Part shown: positions 50,795-59,723 of the stretch, piece by piece
How the letters are laid out: every line of letters begins with the position of its first letter
Numbering within the stretch: position 1 is the stretch's first letter
From: Streptomyces galbus
GTDB lineage: Bacteria; Actinomycetota; Actinomycetes; Streptomycetales; Streptomycetaceae
Assembly (NCBI RefSeq): GCF_005280195.1
Contig: NZ_SZPR01000008.1
Location: 531,346-595,345, forward strand
Direction: 5' to 3'
Length of the DNA stretch: 64,000 bases
Made by a program: the position numbers and the translations under genes
Notes under the pieces: model-generated
The model's input: only the letters and a program-made list of their open reading frames with translations
The model's database searches: none
Told to the model about the DNA's origin: nothing

Positions 50795-52288
50795 TCAGAC
50801 GCCCTGCTCGGTCTTCTCGCGCAGGGCAAGGCGGCTGTGCTTGCGGCCGTACAGGAAGTAGACCGCGAAGCCGATCACCATCCAGATCGCGAACCGGAGC
50901 CACGTCTCGGCGGGCAGGTTCAGCATCAGCCACAGGGACGCCAGCACCGACACGATCGGCACGACCGGCACCCACGGGGTGCGGAAGGACCGCTCCAGGT
51001 CGGGGCGGGACCTGCGCAGCAGGATCACGCTGATCGCGACGACGATGAACGCGAACAGCGTGCCGATGTTCACCAGCTCGGCGAGTTCGCTGAGGCTGGT
51101 GAAGCCGGCGACGATCGCGATGATGACGCCCAGCAGGATGGTCGACCGGTACGGCGTGCGGAACGTGGGGTGGGTGTGCGAGAAGAAGCGCGGCAGCAGT
51201 CCGTCGCGGCTCATCGCGAAGAACACGCGGGACTGGCCGAGCAGCAGGATCATGCACACCGTGGTCAGGCCCACCGCCGCGCCGAAGCTGATCAGACCGG
51301 CGAACCAGGGGTGCCCGGTGGCCTTGAACGCGTCCGCGAGCGGGGCGTCGATCGACAGCTTGGTGTACTTCTGCATGCCGGTCACCACGATGGACACGGC
51401 CACGTACAGCGTGGTGCAGATGATCAGCGAGCCGAGGATGCCGCGCGGCACGTCGCGCTGCGGGTTGCGGGTCTCCTCGGCGGCGGTGGCGACGACGTCG
51501 AAGCCGATGAACGCGAAGAACACCACGGACGCCGCGGTGAAGATGCCCATGACCCCGAAGTTCGACGGGGCCCACCCGAACATGAGCTGGATCAGCGGCG
51601 CCTTGAGGTTGCCGCCCGCCTCGACGGCCTGCGCCTTCGGGACGAACGGGTCGTAGTTGCCGCCCTTGATGAAGAACGCGCCCGCGATGATGACGACCAG
51701 GACGACGGCCACCTTGATGGCGACGACCACCGAGGTGACGCGCGCGGAGAGCTTCATGCCGACGACGAGGATCGCGGTGAGGACCAGCACCAGCGCGGCC
51801 GCGAGGATGTCGAAGCCGAAGCCGGAGGCACCGTCGCGGCCGCTGAGCGCGGCCGGCAGGTGCCAGCCGGCGTTGTCCAGCAGCGAGTGGATGTAACCCG
51901 ACCAGCCGACGGCGACCACCGCCGTCCCCAGGGCCAGTTCCAGGACGAGGTCCCAGCCGATGATCCAGGCCGGGAGCTCGCCCAGCGAGGCGTAGGAGAA
52001 GGTGTACGCGGAGCCGGCGACCGGGACCGACGAGGCGAACTCGGCGTAGCACAGGGCGGCGAGCGCGCACACCACGCCGGCGACCACGAAGGACAGCGAG
52101 ACGGCGGGTCCCGCGGTGTTCTTGGCGGCCGTGCCGGTGAGGACGAAGATGCCGGTGCCGATGACGACGCCGACGCCGAAGACGGTCAGGTCCAGCGCGG
52201 AGAGGGATTTCTTGAGGGCGTGCTCGGGCTCCTCGGTGTCCTGGATGGACTGTTCGATGTTCTTGGTCCGGAAGAAGGTGTTGCTCAC
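50795..52288 (-). CDS. APC-family amino-acid permease
   Basis: A 497-residue membrane protein with about 12-13 helices of the cationic amino-acid transporter group: DLTVFGVGVVIGTGIFVLTG (TM1 substrate loop), YAEFASSVPVAGSAYTFSYASLGE, FFAFIGFDVVATAAEETRNPQRD and SRVFFAMSRDGLLP. It imports an amino acid, probably basic or small neutral, by exchange or proton symport. GTG 52288 is chosen for GGAGG 8 nt upstream. About 150 bp with a hairpin separate it from dxs. Confidence 0.93.
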   Translation of the reverse strand: MSNTFFRTKNIEQSIQDTEEPEHALKKSLSALDLTVFGVGVVIGTGIFVLTGTAAKNTAGPAVSLSFVVAGVVCALAALCYAEFASSVPVAGSAYTFSYASLGELPAWIIGWDLVLELALGTAVVAVGWSGYIHSLLDNAGWHLPAALSGRDGASGFGFDILAAALVLVLTAILVVGMKLSARVTSVVVAIKVAVVLVVIIAGAFFIKGGNYDPFVPKAQAVEAGGNLKAPLIQLMFGWAPSNFGVMGIFTAASVVFFAFIGFDVVATAAEETRNPQRDVPRGILGSLIICTTLYVAVSIVVTGMQKYTKLSIDAPLADAFKATGHPWFAGLISFGAAVGLTTVCMILLLGQSRVFFAMSRDGLLPRFFSHTHPTFRTPYRSTILLGVIIAIVAGFTSLSELAELVNIGTLFAFIVVAISVILLRRSRPDLERSFRTPWVPVVPIVSVLASLWLMLNLPAETWLRFAIWMVIGFAVYFLYGRKHSRLALREKTEQGV

Positions 52289-52372
52289 GGGCTTACCTCC
52301 CACGCTGTGTCGTCCTCGACATGATCGAGAGGGTGGTATTCCGTATGCCCCGGCGCGCGCTCCTTCACGCGA

Positions 52373-52416
52373 GAGGGCCGCTTTCACCACCCTCGGTGAT
52401 GGTGCAAGCGGCCCTC
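52373..52416 (-). terminator. Terminator after dxs
   Basis: An 11-bp inverted repeat (52373-52383 with 52406-52416), with a further imperfect inner stem, 23 nt after the dxs stop. Confidence 0.7.
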
Positions 52417-52438
52417 CGGAGCGGCGGACGGTGTGGGG

Positions 52439-54373
52439 TCAGTCCCGGGCGGGCTCCGCCTGGGCCGCGCCGTCGGTACGCAGCCGGGAGTGGGTGAGGC
52501 CGTCGAGCTGAGAGACGAGGCCGGTGACCTGGCGCGCGATGTCCGGCGCGGTCAGCCCGATCTCGGCCAGCACCTCGGCGCGCGAGGCGTGGTCCAGGAA
52601 GCGCGGCGGGATGCCGAAGTCGCGCAGCGGCACGTCCACCCCGGCGTCCCGCAGGGCCTGGGCGATCGCGGAGCCGACGCCGCCGACCCGGGAGTTGTCC
52701 TCGACGGTGACGACCACCCGGTGGCGCTCGGCGAGCGGCGCCATGGCCTCGTCGACGGGCTTGACCCAGCGGGGGTCGACCACGGTGGTGGAGATGCCCT
52801 GCCGGTCGAGCAGGGAGGCGACCTCCAGGCACATGGGGGCGAGCGCGCCCACGGAGACCAGCAGCACGTCGGGCCGGTCGGTGCCCGGCTCGCGCAGCAC
52901 GTCCATGCCGCCGACCCGCCCCACGGCGGGCACGGCGGGCCCGACGGCGCCCTTGGAGAAGCGGACCACGGTCGGGGCGTCCTCCACCGCCACGGCCTCG
53001 CGGAGCTGGGCGCGGACCTGGTCGGCGTCGCGCGGGGCGGCGAGCCTGAGGCCCGGGACGACCTGGAGGATCGACATGTCCCACATGCCGTTGTGGGAGG
53101 CGCCGTCGGTGCCGGTGACCCCGGCCCGGTCCAGCACGAAGGTCACGCCGCACTTGTGCAGGGCCACGTCCATCAGCACCTGGTCGAAGGCGCGGTTGAG
53201 GAAGGTGGCGTAGACGGCGAAGACGGGGTGCACGCCCGCGTGGGCGAGGCCGGCCGCGGAGACGGCGCCGTGCTGCTCGGCGATGCCGACGTCGTAGACC
53301 CGGTCGGGGAAGCGCTTGGCGAACTTGTCGAGGCCGACCGGCTGGAGCATGGCGGCGGTGATGGCGACGATGTCCGCGCGCTCCTCGCCGAGGCGGACCA
53401 TCTCCTCGCCGAAGACGGACGTCCAGTCGGCGCCGGAGGTGGCGATCGGCAGGCCCGTGTCGGGGTGGATCTTGCCGACGGCGTGGAAGCGGTCGGCCTC
53501 GTCCTGCAGGGCGGGCTGGTAGCCGCGGCCCTTCTCGGTGAGGCAGTGCACGATGACCGGGCCGCCGAAGCGCTTGGCGCGGGCCAGCGCGGACTCCAGG
53601 GCCTCGATGTCGTGGCCGTCGATGGGGCCGACGTACTTCAGGCCCAGGTCCTCGAACATGCCCTGCGGGGCGATGAAGTCCTTCAGGCCCTTCTTGGCGC
53701 CGTGCAGGGTGTCGAACAGCGGCTTCCCGACGACCGGGGTGCGGTCCAGGATGTCCTTGGTGCGGGCCAGGAAGCGCTCGTAGCCGTCGGTGGTGCGCAG
53801 CGTGGCCAGATGGTTGGCGAGGCCGCCGATGGTGGGCGCGTAGGAGCGCTCGTTGTCGTTGACGACGATGACCAGCGGGCGGTCCTTGGCCTCGGCGATG
53901 TTGTTCAGCGCCTCCCAGGCCATGCCGCCGGTCAGCGCGCCGTCACCGATCACGGCGACGACGTGGCTGTCGCGCTCGAGCAGCTGGTTGGCCTTGGCGA
54001 TGCCGTCGGCCCAGCCCAGCACGGTGGAGGCGTGGCTGTTCTCGATGACGTCGTGCTCGGACTCGGCCTGCGAGGGGTAACCGGACAGGCCGCCCTTCAT
54101 CTTCAGGCGGGAGAAGTCCTGCCGGCCGGTGAGCAGCTTGTGCACGTAGGACTGGTGGCCGGTGTCCCAGAGCACCTTGTCCTTCGGCGACTCGAACACG
54201 CGGTGCAGGGCGATGGTCAGCTCCACGACGCCGAGGTTGGGGCCGAGGTGGCCACCGGTCTTGGAGACGGCGTCGACGAGGAAGGTCCGGATCTCGCCTG
54301 CCAGCTGGTCCAGCTCCTCCAGGCTGAGCCGGTCCAGATCGCGCGGTCCCGTGATGCGGGTCAGCAGCGGCAC
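52439..54373 (-). CDS. dxs: 1-deoxy-D-xylulose-5-phosphate synthase
   Basis: A 644-residue thiamine-diphosphate enzyme that condenses pyruvate and glyceraldehyde-3-phosphate, the first step of the MEP isoprenoid route. It has the substrate His in [16 protein letters not shown], the ThDP/Mg motif [32 protein letters not shown], a [18 protein letters not shown] loop and the C-terminal transketolase domain. AAGGAGG lies 5 nt before GTG 54373. It may be one of two dxs genes, as streptomycetes often have two; the window shows only this one. Confidence 0.96.
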   Translation of the reverse strand: MPLLTRITGPRDLDRLSLEELDQLAGEIRTFLVDAVSKTGGHLGPNLGVVELTIALHRVFESPKDKVLWDTGHQSYVHKLLTGRQDFSRLKMKGGLSGYPSQAESEHDVIENSHASTVLGWADGIAKANQLLERDSHVVAVIGDGALTGGMAWEALNNIAEAKDRPLVIVVNDNERSYAPTIGGLANHLATLRTTDGYERFLARTKDILDRTPVVGKPLFDTLHGAKKGLKDFIAPQGMFEDLGLKYVGPIDGHDIEALESALARAKRFGGPVIVHCLTEKGRGYQPALQDEADRFHAVGKIHPDTGLPIATSGADWTSVFGEEMVRLGEERADIVAITAAMLQPVGLDKFAKRFPDRVYDVGIAEQHGAVSAAGLAHAGVHPVFAVYATFLNRAFDQVLMDVALHKCGVTFVLDRAGVTGTDGASHNGMWDMSILQVVPGLRLAAPRDADQVRAQLREAVAVEDAPTVVRFSKGAVGPAVPAVGRVGGMDVLREPGTDRPDVLLVSVGALAPMCLEVASLLDRQGISTTVVDPRWVKPVDEAMAPLAERHRVVVTVEDNSRVGGVGSAIAQALRDAGVDVPLRDFGIPPRFLDHASRAEVLAEIGLTAPDIARQVTGLVSQLDGLTHSRLRTDGAAQAEPARD

Positions 54374-54511
54374 CCGTGCCTCCTTGCAGTAGAGCTGATC
54401 GAGCTGTTGCCGGGCTTGTCGAGTCTAATGTTCCGTCCCGGCGGTCGGTCCCCGGCCCGTTGGTCATAGGTCACGCGATCGGCCGTACCCAGGATGAGGG
54501 GGCCCGAGACA

Positions 54512-54549
54512 CAGCCGTGCCCGGCGCGTGGAAGCACCGGGCACGGCTG
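54512..54549. terminator. Terminator after the xylose-type operon
   Basis: A perfect 13-bp inverted repeat (54512-54524 with 54537-54549) and 12-nt loop lie 33 nt downstream of the permease stop (minus strand). Confidence 0.75.
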
Positions 54550-54581
54550 GGGGTGGGACCGACGGGCTGGGGCGTGGGCCG

Positions 54582-55925
54582 TTACGCGCGGCCCGCGGCC
54601 TTCTGGCTGCGGCGGGAGACCGAGTCGATGACCACGGCGCCGAGCAGAACACCACCGGTGATCATGTACTGGATCGAGGTGTTCATGTTCAGCAGGTTCA
54701 GGCCGGTGGTGATCGACTGGATCACCAGCATGCCGAGCAGCGCGGACCACACGGAGCCACGGCCGCCGAAGAGGCTCGTACCGCCGATGACCGCGGCGGC
54801 GATCGCCAGCATCAGGGTGTTGCCGCCGCCGGCGCTCAGCGTCGCGGACGCCGTCTGGCCGGCGAAGAACATGCCGCCCAGCGCGGCGAAGCCGCCGGAG
54901 ATGGCGAACACGCTGATCCGGACCATGGGCACGCTGATACCGGCACGGCGCGCGGCCTCGATGCCGCCACCGACGGCGAACACCTTGCGGCCGTAGGTCG
55001 TACGACGCAGCACGAAGTCCACGATCACCAGCGCGGCGAGGAAGATCACCAGCGCGTTGGAGACGCCCTGCGCGTTGTTCAGCACGGCGGCCGCGATGAA
55101 CGAGGCGAGCGCCAGCAGACCGACGCGGAAGAGAATCTCACCGGTGGGGCGGAAGGGCACACCGGCGGCCCGGCGGCGGCGCTGCTCGCCGAAGTTGCCG
55201 ATCAGGGACAGCACGACACCGAGGGCGGCCAGCAGGTAGGCGCCGATGATGGCCTGGTCCATGAAGAAGGAGCTCTGGCCGAACAGCTTCACGGGGCCGT
55301 CGTCGGACGGGATGTTGATGGTGCCGCTGGAGCCGAGCAGCCACAGCATCAGGCCGTTCCAGCCGAGGAAGCCGGCCAGGGTGACGACGAACGCCGGTAC
55401 GCCGATCTTGGCGAAGAACCAGCCGTGCAGCGCGCCGATGGCGACGCCGGTGGCGATCGCGAGGACCAGCGCAAGCCAGGCGTTCATGCCGTGTTCGACC
55501 ACCCACACGGCGAACAGGGTGGACGCCAGGCCGCTGACCGAACCGACCGACAGGTCGATCTCGCCGAGCAGCAGCACGAAGACCAGGCCGATGGCCAGCA
55601 TGCCGGTCGCCGACATGAAGAAGCTGATGTCGGAGAGGTTGTCGGCGCTCAGGAAGCGGTCGTTCTTCGCCTGGAAGATGGCCCAGATGATGATGAGGCC
55701 GAGGACGACCGGCAGCGAACCCAGCTCGCCGCCCTTGATCTTGCGCTTGAACTCCGTGACGTAGCCCTTGAGGCCCTCTTCACGGACCAGCAGGCGCGGG
55801 TCGACGACGGGCACGCCGGCGGCGGTGGGGTCGTCGGCGGGAGCGGTGGTGGCCGCGGCCTTGTCGACGCTGACGCCCTTGTCGGGGCCGGAGTCGCTCT
55901 TCACGGTCCTGGACGTGTCGCTCAC
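54582..55925 (-). CDS. xylH: CUT2-family sugar ABC transporter permease (xylose type)
   Basis: A 447-residue permease. A ~60-residue hydrophilic Ala/Asp/Pro-rich N-terminus precedes 10-12 membrane helices with RbsC/XylH features: DISFFMSATGMLAIGLVFVLLLGEIDLSVG, PAFVVTLAGFLGWNG, YGRKVFAVGGGIEAARRAGI (ATPase contact) and GGTSLFGGRGSVWSALLG. GTG 55925 overlaps the ATPase stop by 4 nt. By neighbourhood with rok7B7 and the binding protein this is the xylose importer described in S. coelicolor; the sugar is inferred from that. Confidence 0.93.
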   Translation of the reverse strand: MSDTSRTVKSDSGPDKGVSVDKAAATTAPADDPTAAGVPVVDPRLLVREEGLKGYVTEFKRKIKGGELGSLPVVLGLIIIWAIFQAKNDRFLSADNLSDISFFMSATGMLAIGLVFVLLLGEIDLSVGSVSGLASTLFAVWVVEHGMNAWLALVLAIATGVAIGALHGWFFAKIGVPAFVVTLAGFLGWNGLMLWLLGSSGTINIPSDDGPVKLFGQSSFFMDQAIIGAYLLAALGVVLSLIGNFGEQRRRRAAGVPFRPTGEILFRVGLLALASFIAAAVLNNAQGVSNALVIFLAALVIVDFVLRRTTYGRKVFAVGGGIEAARRAGISVPMVRISVFAISGGFAALGGMFFAGQTASATLSAGGGNTLMLAIAAAVIGGTSLFGGRGSVWSALLGMLVIQSITTGLNLLNMNTSIQYMITGGVLLGAVVIDSVSRRSQKAAGRA

Positions 55926-56704
55926 TTTGCCGCCTCCGTGGTGCGACGCCCCGCACGACGGGTCACGGCGTTGTCCGTGGCACCCGTGATCGCGGCGATG
56001 ATCTCTTCGTGGCTGGTGTCCTTCACGGGGAAGGAGCCGTTGTTCTTGCCCAGGCGCAGGACGGCGACGGTGTCCGCGACCGCCTTGACGTCCGCCATGT
56101 TGTGGCTGATGAGGATGACGGCGAGGTTGCGCTCGCGCAGCCGCTCCACCAGGTCGAGGACCTGCGCGGTCTGCTCCACGCCGAGGGCGGCGGTGGGCTC
56201 GTCGAGGATGACCAGCTTCGGCTCGCCGATCAGGGCGCGCGCGATGGCGACGACCTGGCGCTGGCCACCGGACAGGCTCGCGATCGGGATGCGCACGCTC
56301 GGGATGCGGATGGAGAGCGTGGACAGCAGCTCGCGGGCGTTCTTCTCCATCGTCACCTCGTCGATGACGCCGCGGTGCAGCAGCTCACGACCGAGGTAGA
56401 GGTTGCCGACGACGTCGAGGTTGTCGCACAGCGCGAGGTCCTGGTAGACGGTGGCGACGCCGAGGCCCTGGGCGTCGTGCGGCTTGTTGATGCTGACCGC
56501 GTTGCCCTCCCACTCGATGACGCCGTCGTCGATGGGGTGCACACCCGCGATCGTCTTGACCAGGGTGGACTTTCCTGCGCCGTTGTCGCCGACCAGGGCG
56601 ACGACTTCTCCGGCGTGGACCTCCAGATCGACGTCGGTGAGTGCCTGCACCGCACCGAATCGCTTGGAGACTCCGCGCAACGCCAGCACGGGCGTAGCGG
56701 ACAC
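55922..56704 (-). CDS. xylG: Single-domain sugar ABC transporter ATPase (xylose type)
   Basis: A 260-residue ATPase with Walker A GDNGAGKST, Q-loop VYQDLALC, signature LSGGQRQ, Walker B LVILDEPTAALG and switch His ISHNMADV. Most CUT2 transporters have a ~500-residue ATPase with two fused cassettes; this has one, so it must dimerise. GTG 56704 is preferred over ATG 56713 because GAAGGAG ends directly at that ATG but is 9 nt from the GTG. It is 262 nt after the binding-protein stop, with a strong hairpin in between. Confidence 0.92.
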   Translation of the reverse strand: MSATPVLALRGVSKRFGAVQALTDVDLEVHAGEVVALVGDNGAGKSTLVKTIAGVHPIDDGVIEWEGNAVSINKPHDAQGLGVATVYQDLALCDNLDVVGNLYLGRELLHRGVIDEVTMEKNARELLSTLSIRIPSVRIPIASLSGGQRQVVAIARALIGEPKLVILDEPTAALGVEQTAQVLDLVERLRERNLAVILISHNMADVKAVADTVAVLRLGKNNGSFPVKDTSHEEIIAAITGATDNAVTRRAGRRTTEAAK

Positions 56705-56865
56705 GTGAACCATCTCCTTCGCCGCCTGACCGGCGGGGATGCCGCGCGTGGGACTGCGCGGAGGGATCTGCGCGACGCGCCGTCCGCGGGGGCGGGCGGC
56801 CGTGACGCACGAGGTTTACAGGATGAACATGCGCGATTCCGCCGCACTTGGCAACGGGCTCCATC

Positions 56866-56908
56866 CGACGCCCGCCCCGCAGCGGGGTTGAAGGCGGGGC
56901 GGGCGTCG
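56866..56908 (-). promoter_or_regulatory. Intra-operon hairpin between xylF and xylG
   Basis: A perfect 15-bp inverted repeat (56866-56880 with 56894-56908) with a 13-nt loop, 58 nt after the xylF stop. It is a likely partial terminator or 3' stabiliser that keeps binding-protein mRNA in excess over the membrane components. Confidence 0.7.
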
Positions 56909-56966
56909 GAGGGGTCTCGCGGGGCCGCCGGCGGTCACGGGGACCGCCGGCCGGCGGGGTGTGCCC

Positions 56967-58076
56967 TTACTGCAGGCCGGCGGCCTTGCAGGCGGAGGCG
57001 TACTGAGCGGTGCAGATCTGCGCGACGGTGTAGAGACCGTCCTTGACGACCGTGTCCTTGATGTTGGCCTTGGTGACCGACACGGGGGTCAGCAGCTTGG
57101 CGGGCACCTTGTCACCGGAGCCGCTGGTGACCTCGGTGGAGGCGGTGGACTTGATGTCCTTGCCCTGCAGGAGGCTGACCGCGAGCTCGGCGGCGGTGTC
57201 GGCCTCCGGCTTGTAGGCCTTGTAGACCGTGGAGGACTGGGTGCCGGCGACGATCCGCTGGATGGCGGCGAGTTCGGCGTCCTGACCGGTCAGCGGGATG
57301 GTGCTGATGCCCGCGCCCTTCAGGGTGTTGGCGATGCCACCGGCCATGCCGTCGTTGGCGGAGTAGACGCCGGCGATCTTCTTCGCACCGAGCTGGGTGA
57401 TCGCGGCCGACATCTTCTCGGCGGCGACGGTGTCCTTCCACAGGCCGGACTGCTCGTAGGCGATCTTGACCTTGCCGTCCAGCGCCTTGTGGGCGCCTTC
57501 CTTGAACTGGGCGGCGTTCGGGTCGGCGTCGTCACCGTTGATCATGACGACGTTCGCCGACGGGCTGGCCTTGGAGCCCATCGCCTGCAGCAGCGCCTGG
57601 CCCTGCAGCTCGCCGACCTTGACGTTGTCGAAGGAGACGTACGCGGAGACCGGGCCCTGGGCCAGACGGTCGTACGCGACGACCTTGACGCCCTTGTCGA
57701 CCGCGGCCTTGATGGAGGACTTGATCGCGGCGGAGTCCTGGGCGGAGATCACGATGACCTTCACGCCCTTGGTCACCATGGTGCTGACCTGCTGCGCCTG
57801 CTTGTTGGCGTCGGCCGCGGCGTTGGCGTACTCGACGTTGCAGTCGGAGCACAGCTCCTTGACCTTGGCCTCGAAGTACGGCTTGTCGAACTTCTCGTAG
57901 CGGGCGGTGACGCTGTCGGGGAGCAGCAGGCCGATGGACTTGCTGCCACCGCCGGAGCTGCTCTTGCCGCTGCCGGAGTCGTTGTCGTCGTCGCCCGCCT
58001 TGCCGCACGCGGCAATCGACAGGGCCATGGAGACGGCGGTCGCGCCGATCACGACTCTACGCATCGTTGCGTTCAT
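56967..58076 (-). CDS. xylF: Sugar-binding lipoprotein of a CUT2 ABC transporter (xylose type)
   Basis: A 369-residue lipoprotein with signal MRRVVIGATAVSMALSIAACG (lipobox Cys ~20) and a short Asp/Ser/Gly linker. The type I periplasmic-binding fold shows GLLLPDSVTARYEKFDKPYF, KGVKVIVISAQDSAAIKSSI, VKVVAYDRLAQG, NVVMINGDDADPNAA and GVYSANDGMAGG, typical of XylF. It captures xylose or a related aldose outside the cell. GGGAGG lies 9 nt before ATG 58076. First gene of the operon, downstream of an AT-rich inverted repeat that may bind Rok7B7. Confidence 0.93.
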   Translation of the reverse strand: MNATMRRVVIGATAVSMALSIAACGKAGDDDNDSGSGKSSSGGGSKSIGLLLPDSVTARYEKFDKPYFEAKVKELCSDCNVEYANAAADANKQAQQVSTMVTKGVKVIVISAQDSAAIKSSIKAAVDKGVKVVAYDRLAQGPVSAYVSFDNVKVGELQGQALLQAMGSKASPSANVVMINGDDADPNAAQFKEGAHKALDGKVKIAYEQSGLWKDTVAAEKMSAAITQLGAKKIAGVYSANDGMAGGIANTLKGAGISTIPLTGQDAELAAIQRIVAGTQSSTVYKAYKPEADTAAELAVSLLQGKDIKSTASTEVTSGSGDKVPAKLLTPVSVTKANIKDTVVKDGLYTVAQICTAQYASACKAAGLQ

Positions 58077-58157
58077 TGGGTTGTGCCTCCCTGACAGGGC
58101 CGCAACGCTGCGGCCGAGGTGGCTGGAAGTCAACTCGGCCACACGTGCGACGTCAAG

Positions 58158-58169
58158 AAGTAAATACTT
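58158..58169. promoter_or_regulatory. AT-rich inverted repeat upstream of xylF
   Basis: AAGTA-AA-TACTT, a perfect 5-bp inverted repeat inside TTAAGTATTTACTTC (minus strand), is strikingly AT-rich for this genome and lies 82 bp upstream of the xylF start. A related sequence (TTAGAGTTCACTAGTTG) occurs just upstream of rok7B7. Candidate regulator site. Confidence 0.45.
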
Positions 58170-58198
58170 AACGAGATGGCAACGGCGTCATTCGTTCT

Positions 58199-59398
58199 CT
58201 AAGTGAAGGCGGGTGCGGCAGCCGTGAGGGAGCCGTCCAAAAGCGTCGAATCGCCCATCTCGCTGAGCGCGAGGGCGAGCGCTCCGAGCACCTCCGCACG
58301 GCCGCCAAGTGCCCCCGGGAGAACGGACAGTTGCCGCGCCGCACTGGGGATCGCATAGCGGCCCACTGACTCCCTGATCGGCCCGAGCACCAGCTCACCG
58401 GCCTCGGCGAGATCACCGCCGAGGACCACCCGGCTCGGGTTCAGCAGGTTGCAGAGATTGGCGACTCCACTGCCGATGTGGCGGCCGACGTCGGCGATCA
58501 CCCGACGGCAGCCCGGGTCTCCGTCCCTGGCCAGCCGTACGACGCCCTCCATGGTGAGGTCGGTGCCGTGGCTGGACTGGAGCAGCGGCAGCACGTAGCG
58601 CGCAGCCGCGAAGGTCTCCAGGCAGCCCCGGTTACCGCAACGGCAGACAGGGCCGGATTCATCGAGTGTAATATGTCCTATTTCTCCCGCAGTACCCCCC
58701 GGCCCGCGGTAGATCTTCCCGTCGATGACGAGGCCCGCGCCGACGCCGCTCGCGACCTTGATGTAGGCGAGGTCGCGCACGCCCTTGCCGCTGCCCCAGA
58801 CCATCTCGCCGAGGGCGCCGAGGTTGGCGTCGTTGTCCACGTGCACGGCCACGCCGAGCCGCTCGCGCAGCTCCTCGGCGGGCCGGGTGCCGATCCAGCC
58901 CGGCAGGATGGCGGAGGAGCCCAGCGTGCCGGACTCCACGTCGATCGGGCCGGGCACGCCCAGCCCCACGCCGGCGATCTTGCCCCGGTCCACACCGGTG
59001 GCCTCGATCAGCCGGCTGACCAGCCGTTCGGCCCGGTCGAAGCCCTGCGCGGAGGAGGCGTCCACATCGAGCGGCTCGGACTCCTCGGCGAGCACCTGGT
59101 GGGCGAGGTTGCCGACGGCGACCCGCAGGTGGGTATGGCCGAAATCGATGCCGATGACGATGCCCGCGTCCCCGCTGAGCGAGACGCTGCGCGCCCGCCT
59201 GCCGCCCGCCGACGTAGGCGTGACCTCGACCGTTCCGCCGTCCTTGAGTTCACGGACGATGTTGGAGACGGTCGCCGCGGACAGGCCGGTGGTCCTCGCG
59301 ATCTCCGCCTGGGTGAGGGATCCGGCCAGCCGGACGGCTCGTACGACCCGCTCCAGGTTGGCTCGGTGCAGCGACGACTGCGACCCCGGAGTCTCCAC
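58199..59398 (-). CDS. rok7B7: ROK-family transcriptional regulator (Rok7B7)
   Basis: A 399-residue protein. An N-terminal winged helix (SLTQAEIARTTGLSAATVSNIVREL, ~25-50) precedes a ROK sugar-kinase-like domain with the zinc motif VCRCGNRGCLE, GIDFGHTHLRVAVG in place of a catalytic phosphate loop, and GVPGPIDVESG. Lack of the kinase DxGGT loop indicates a regulator, not an enzyme. Rok7B7 of S. coelicolor affects xylose transport, carbon catabolite control and antibiotic timing. GTG 59398 is chosen because AGGAGG lies 5 nt upstream; an in-frame TTG at 59449 would add 17 residues but has no ribosome site. It sits between the two sugar operons. Confidence 0.93.
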   Translation of the reverse strand: METPGSQSSLHRANLERVVRAVRLAGSLTQAEIARTTGLSAATVSNIVRELKDGGTVEVTPTSAGGRRARSVSLSGDAGIVIGIDFGHTHLRVAVGNLAHQVLAEESEPLDVDASSAQGFDRAERLVSRLIEATGVDRGKIAGVGLGVPGPIDVESGTLGSSAILPGWIGTRPAEELRERLGVAVHVDNDANLGALGEMVWGSGKGVRDLAYIKVASGVGAGLVIDGKIYRGPGGTAGEIGHITLDESGPVCRCGNRGCLETFAAARYVLPLLQSSHGTDLTMEGVVRLARDGDPGCRRVIADVGRHIGSGVANLCNLLNPSRVVLGGDLAEAGELVLGPIRESVGRYAIPSAARQLSVLPGALGGRAEVLGALALALSEMGDSTLLDGSLTAAAPAFT

Positions 59399-59723
59399 GA
59401 CGACCTCCTGCGCGCGGGGCCGCTTCGATGAGACCCCGTCTATGTCCAACTAGTGAACTCTAAGCTGAGCCGTCCGGGGCGCCTCCCGTCAAGAGGTTGA
59501 ACAGTTTCCGCGCATGCGGACGTCCGCGCCCGCGAGGGTCGCGGTGCGTGTGGGAGCGGTTTCACGGTGTGGCGGAAGCGGTTCTTCCGGCGACTCCCGG
59601 CGGGGGTGGTGTGCGGTGCTATGGAGGGATTTGACGGGGGTCCGCCGACGCGGGCGACGGAGGTTGAAGGCAAGGGTGCCGTCCCGTGCGGGACGGCTGC
59701 GGACGGCCGCGGAGTGGCCGGCG
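59399..59723. other. Intergenic region between rok7B7 and the chitobiose-type permease
   Basis: 325 bp holding the rok7B7 promoter region (AT-richer part near 59440-59475, with TTAGAGTTCACTAGTTG on the minus strand) and the end of the upstream operon. No gene is convincing. Confidence 0.5.
59678..59697. terminator. Hairpin after the chitobiose-type operon
   Basis: A perfect 9-bp inverted repeat (59678-59686 with 59689-59697) with almost no loop, 26 nt downstream of the last permease stop on the minus strand. Confidence 0.5.

Noticed and set aside
59399..59449. TTG 59449 as rok7B7 start
   Set aside because: It gives a polar 17-residue extension without a ribosome site; AGGAGG is placed for GTG 59398.
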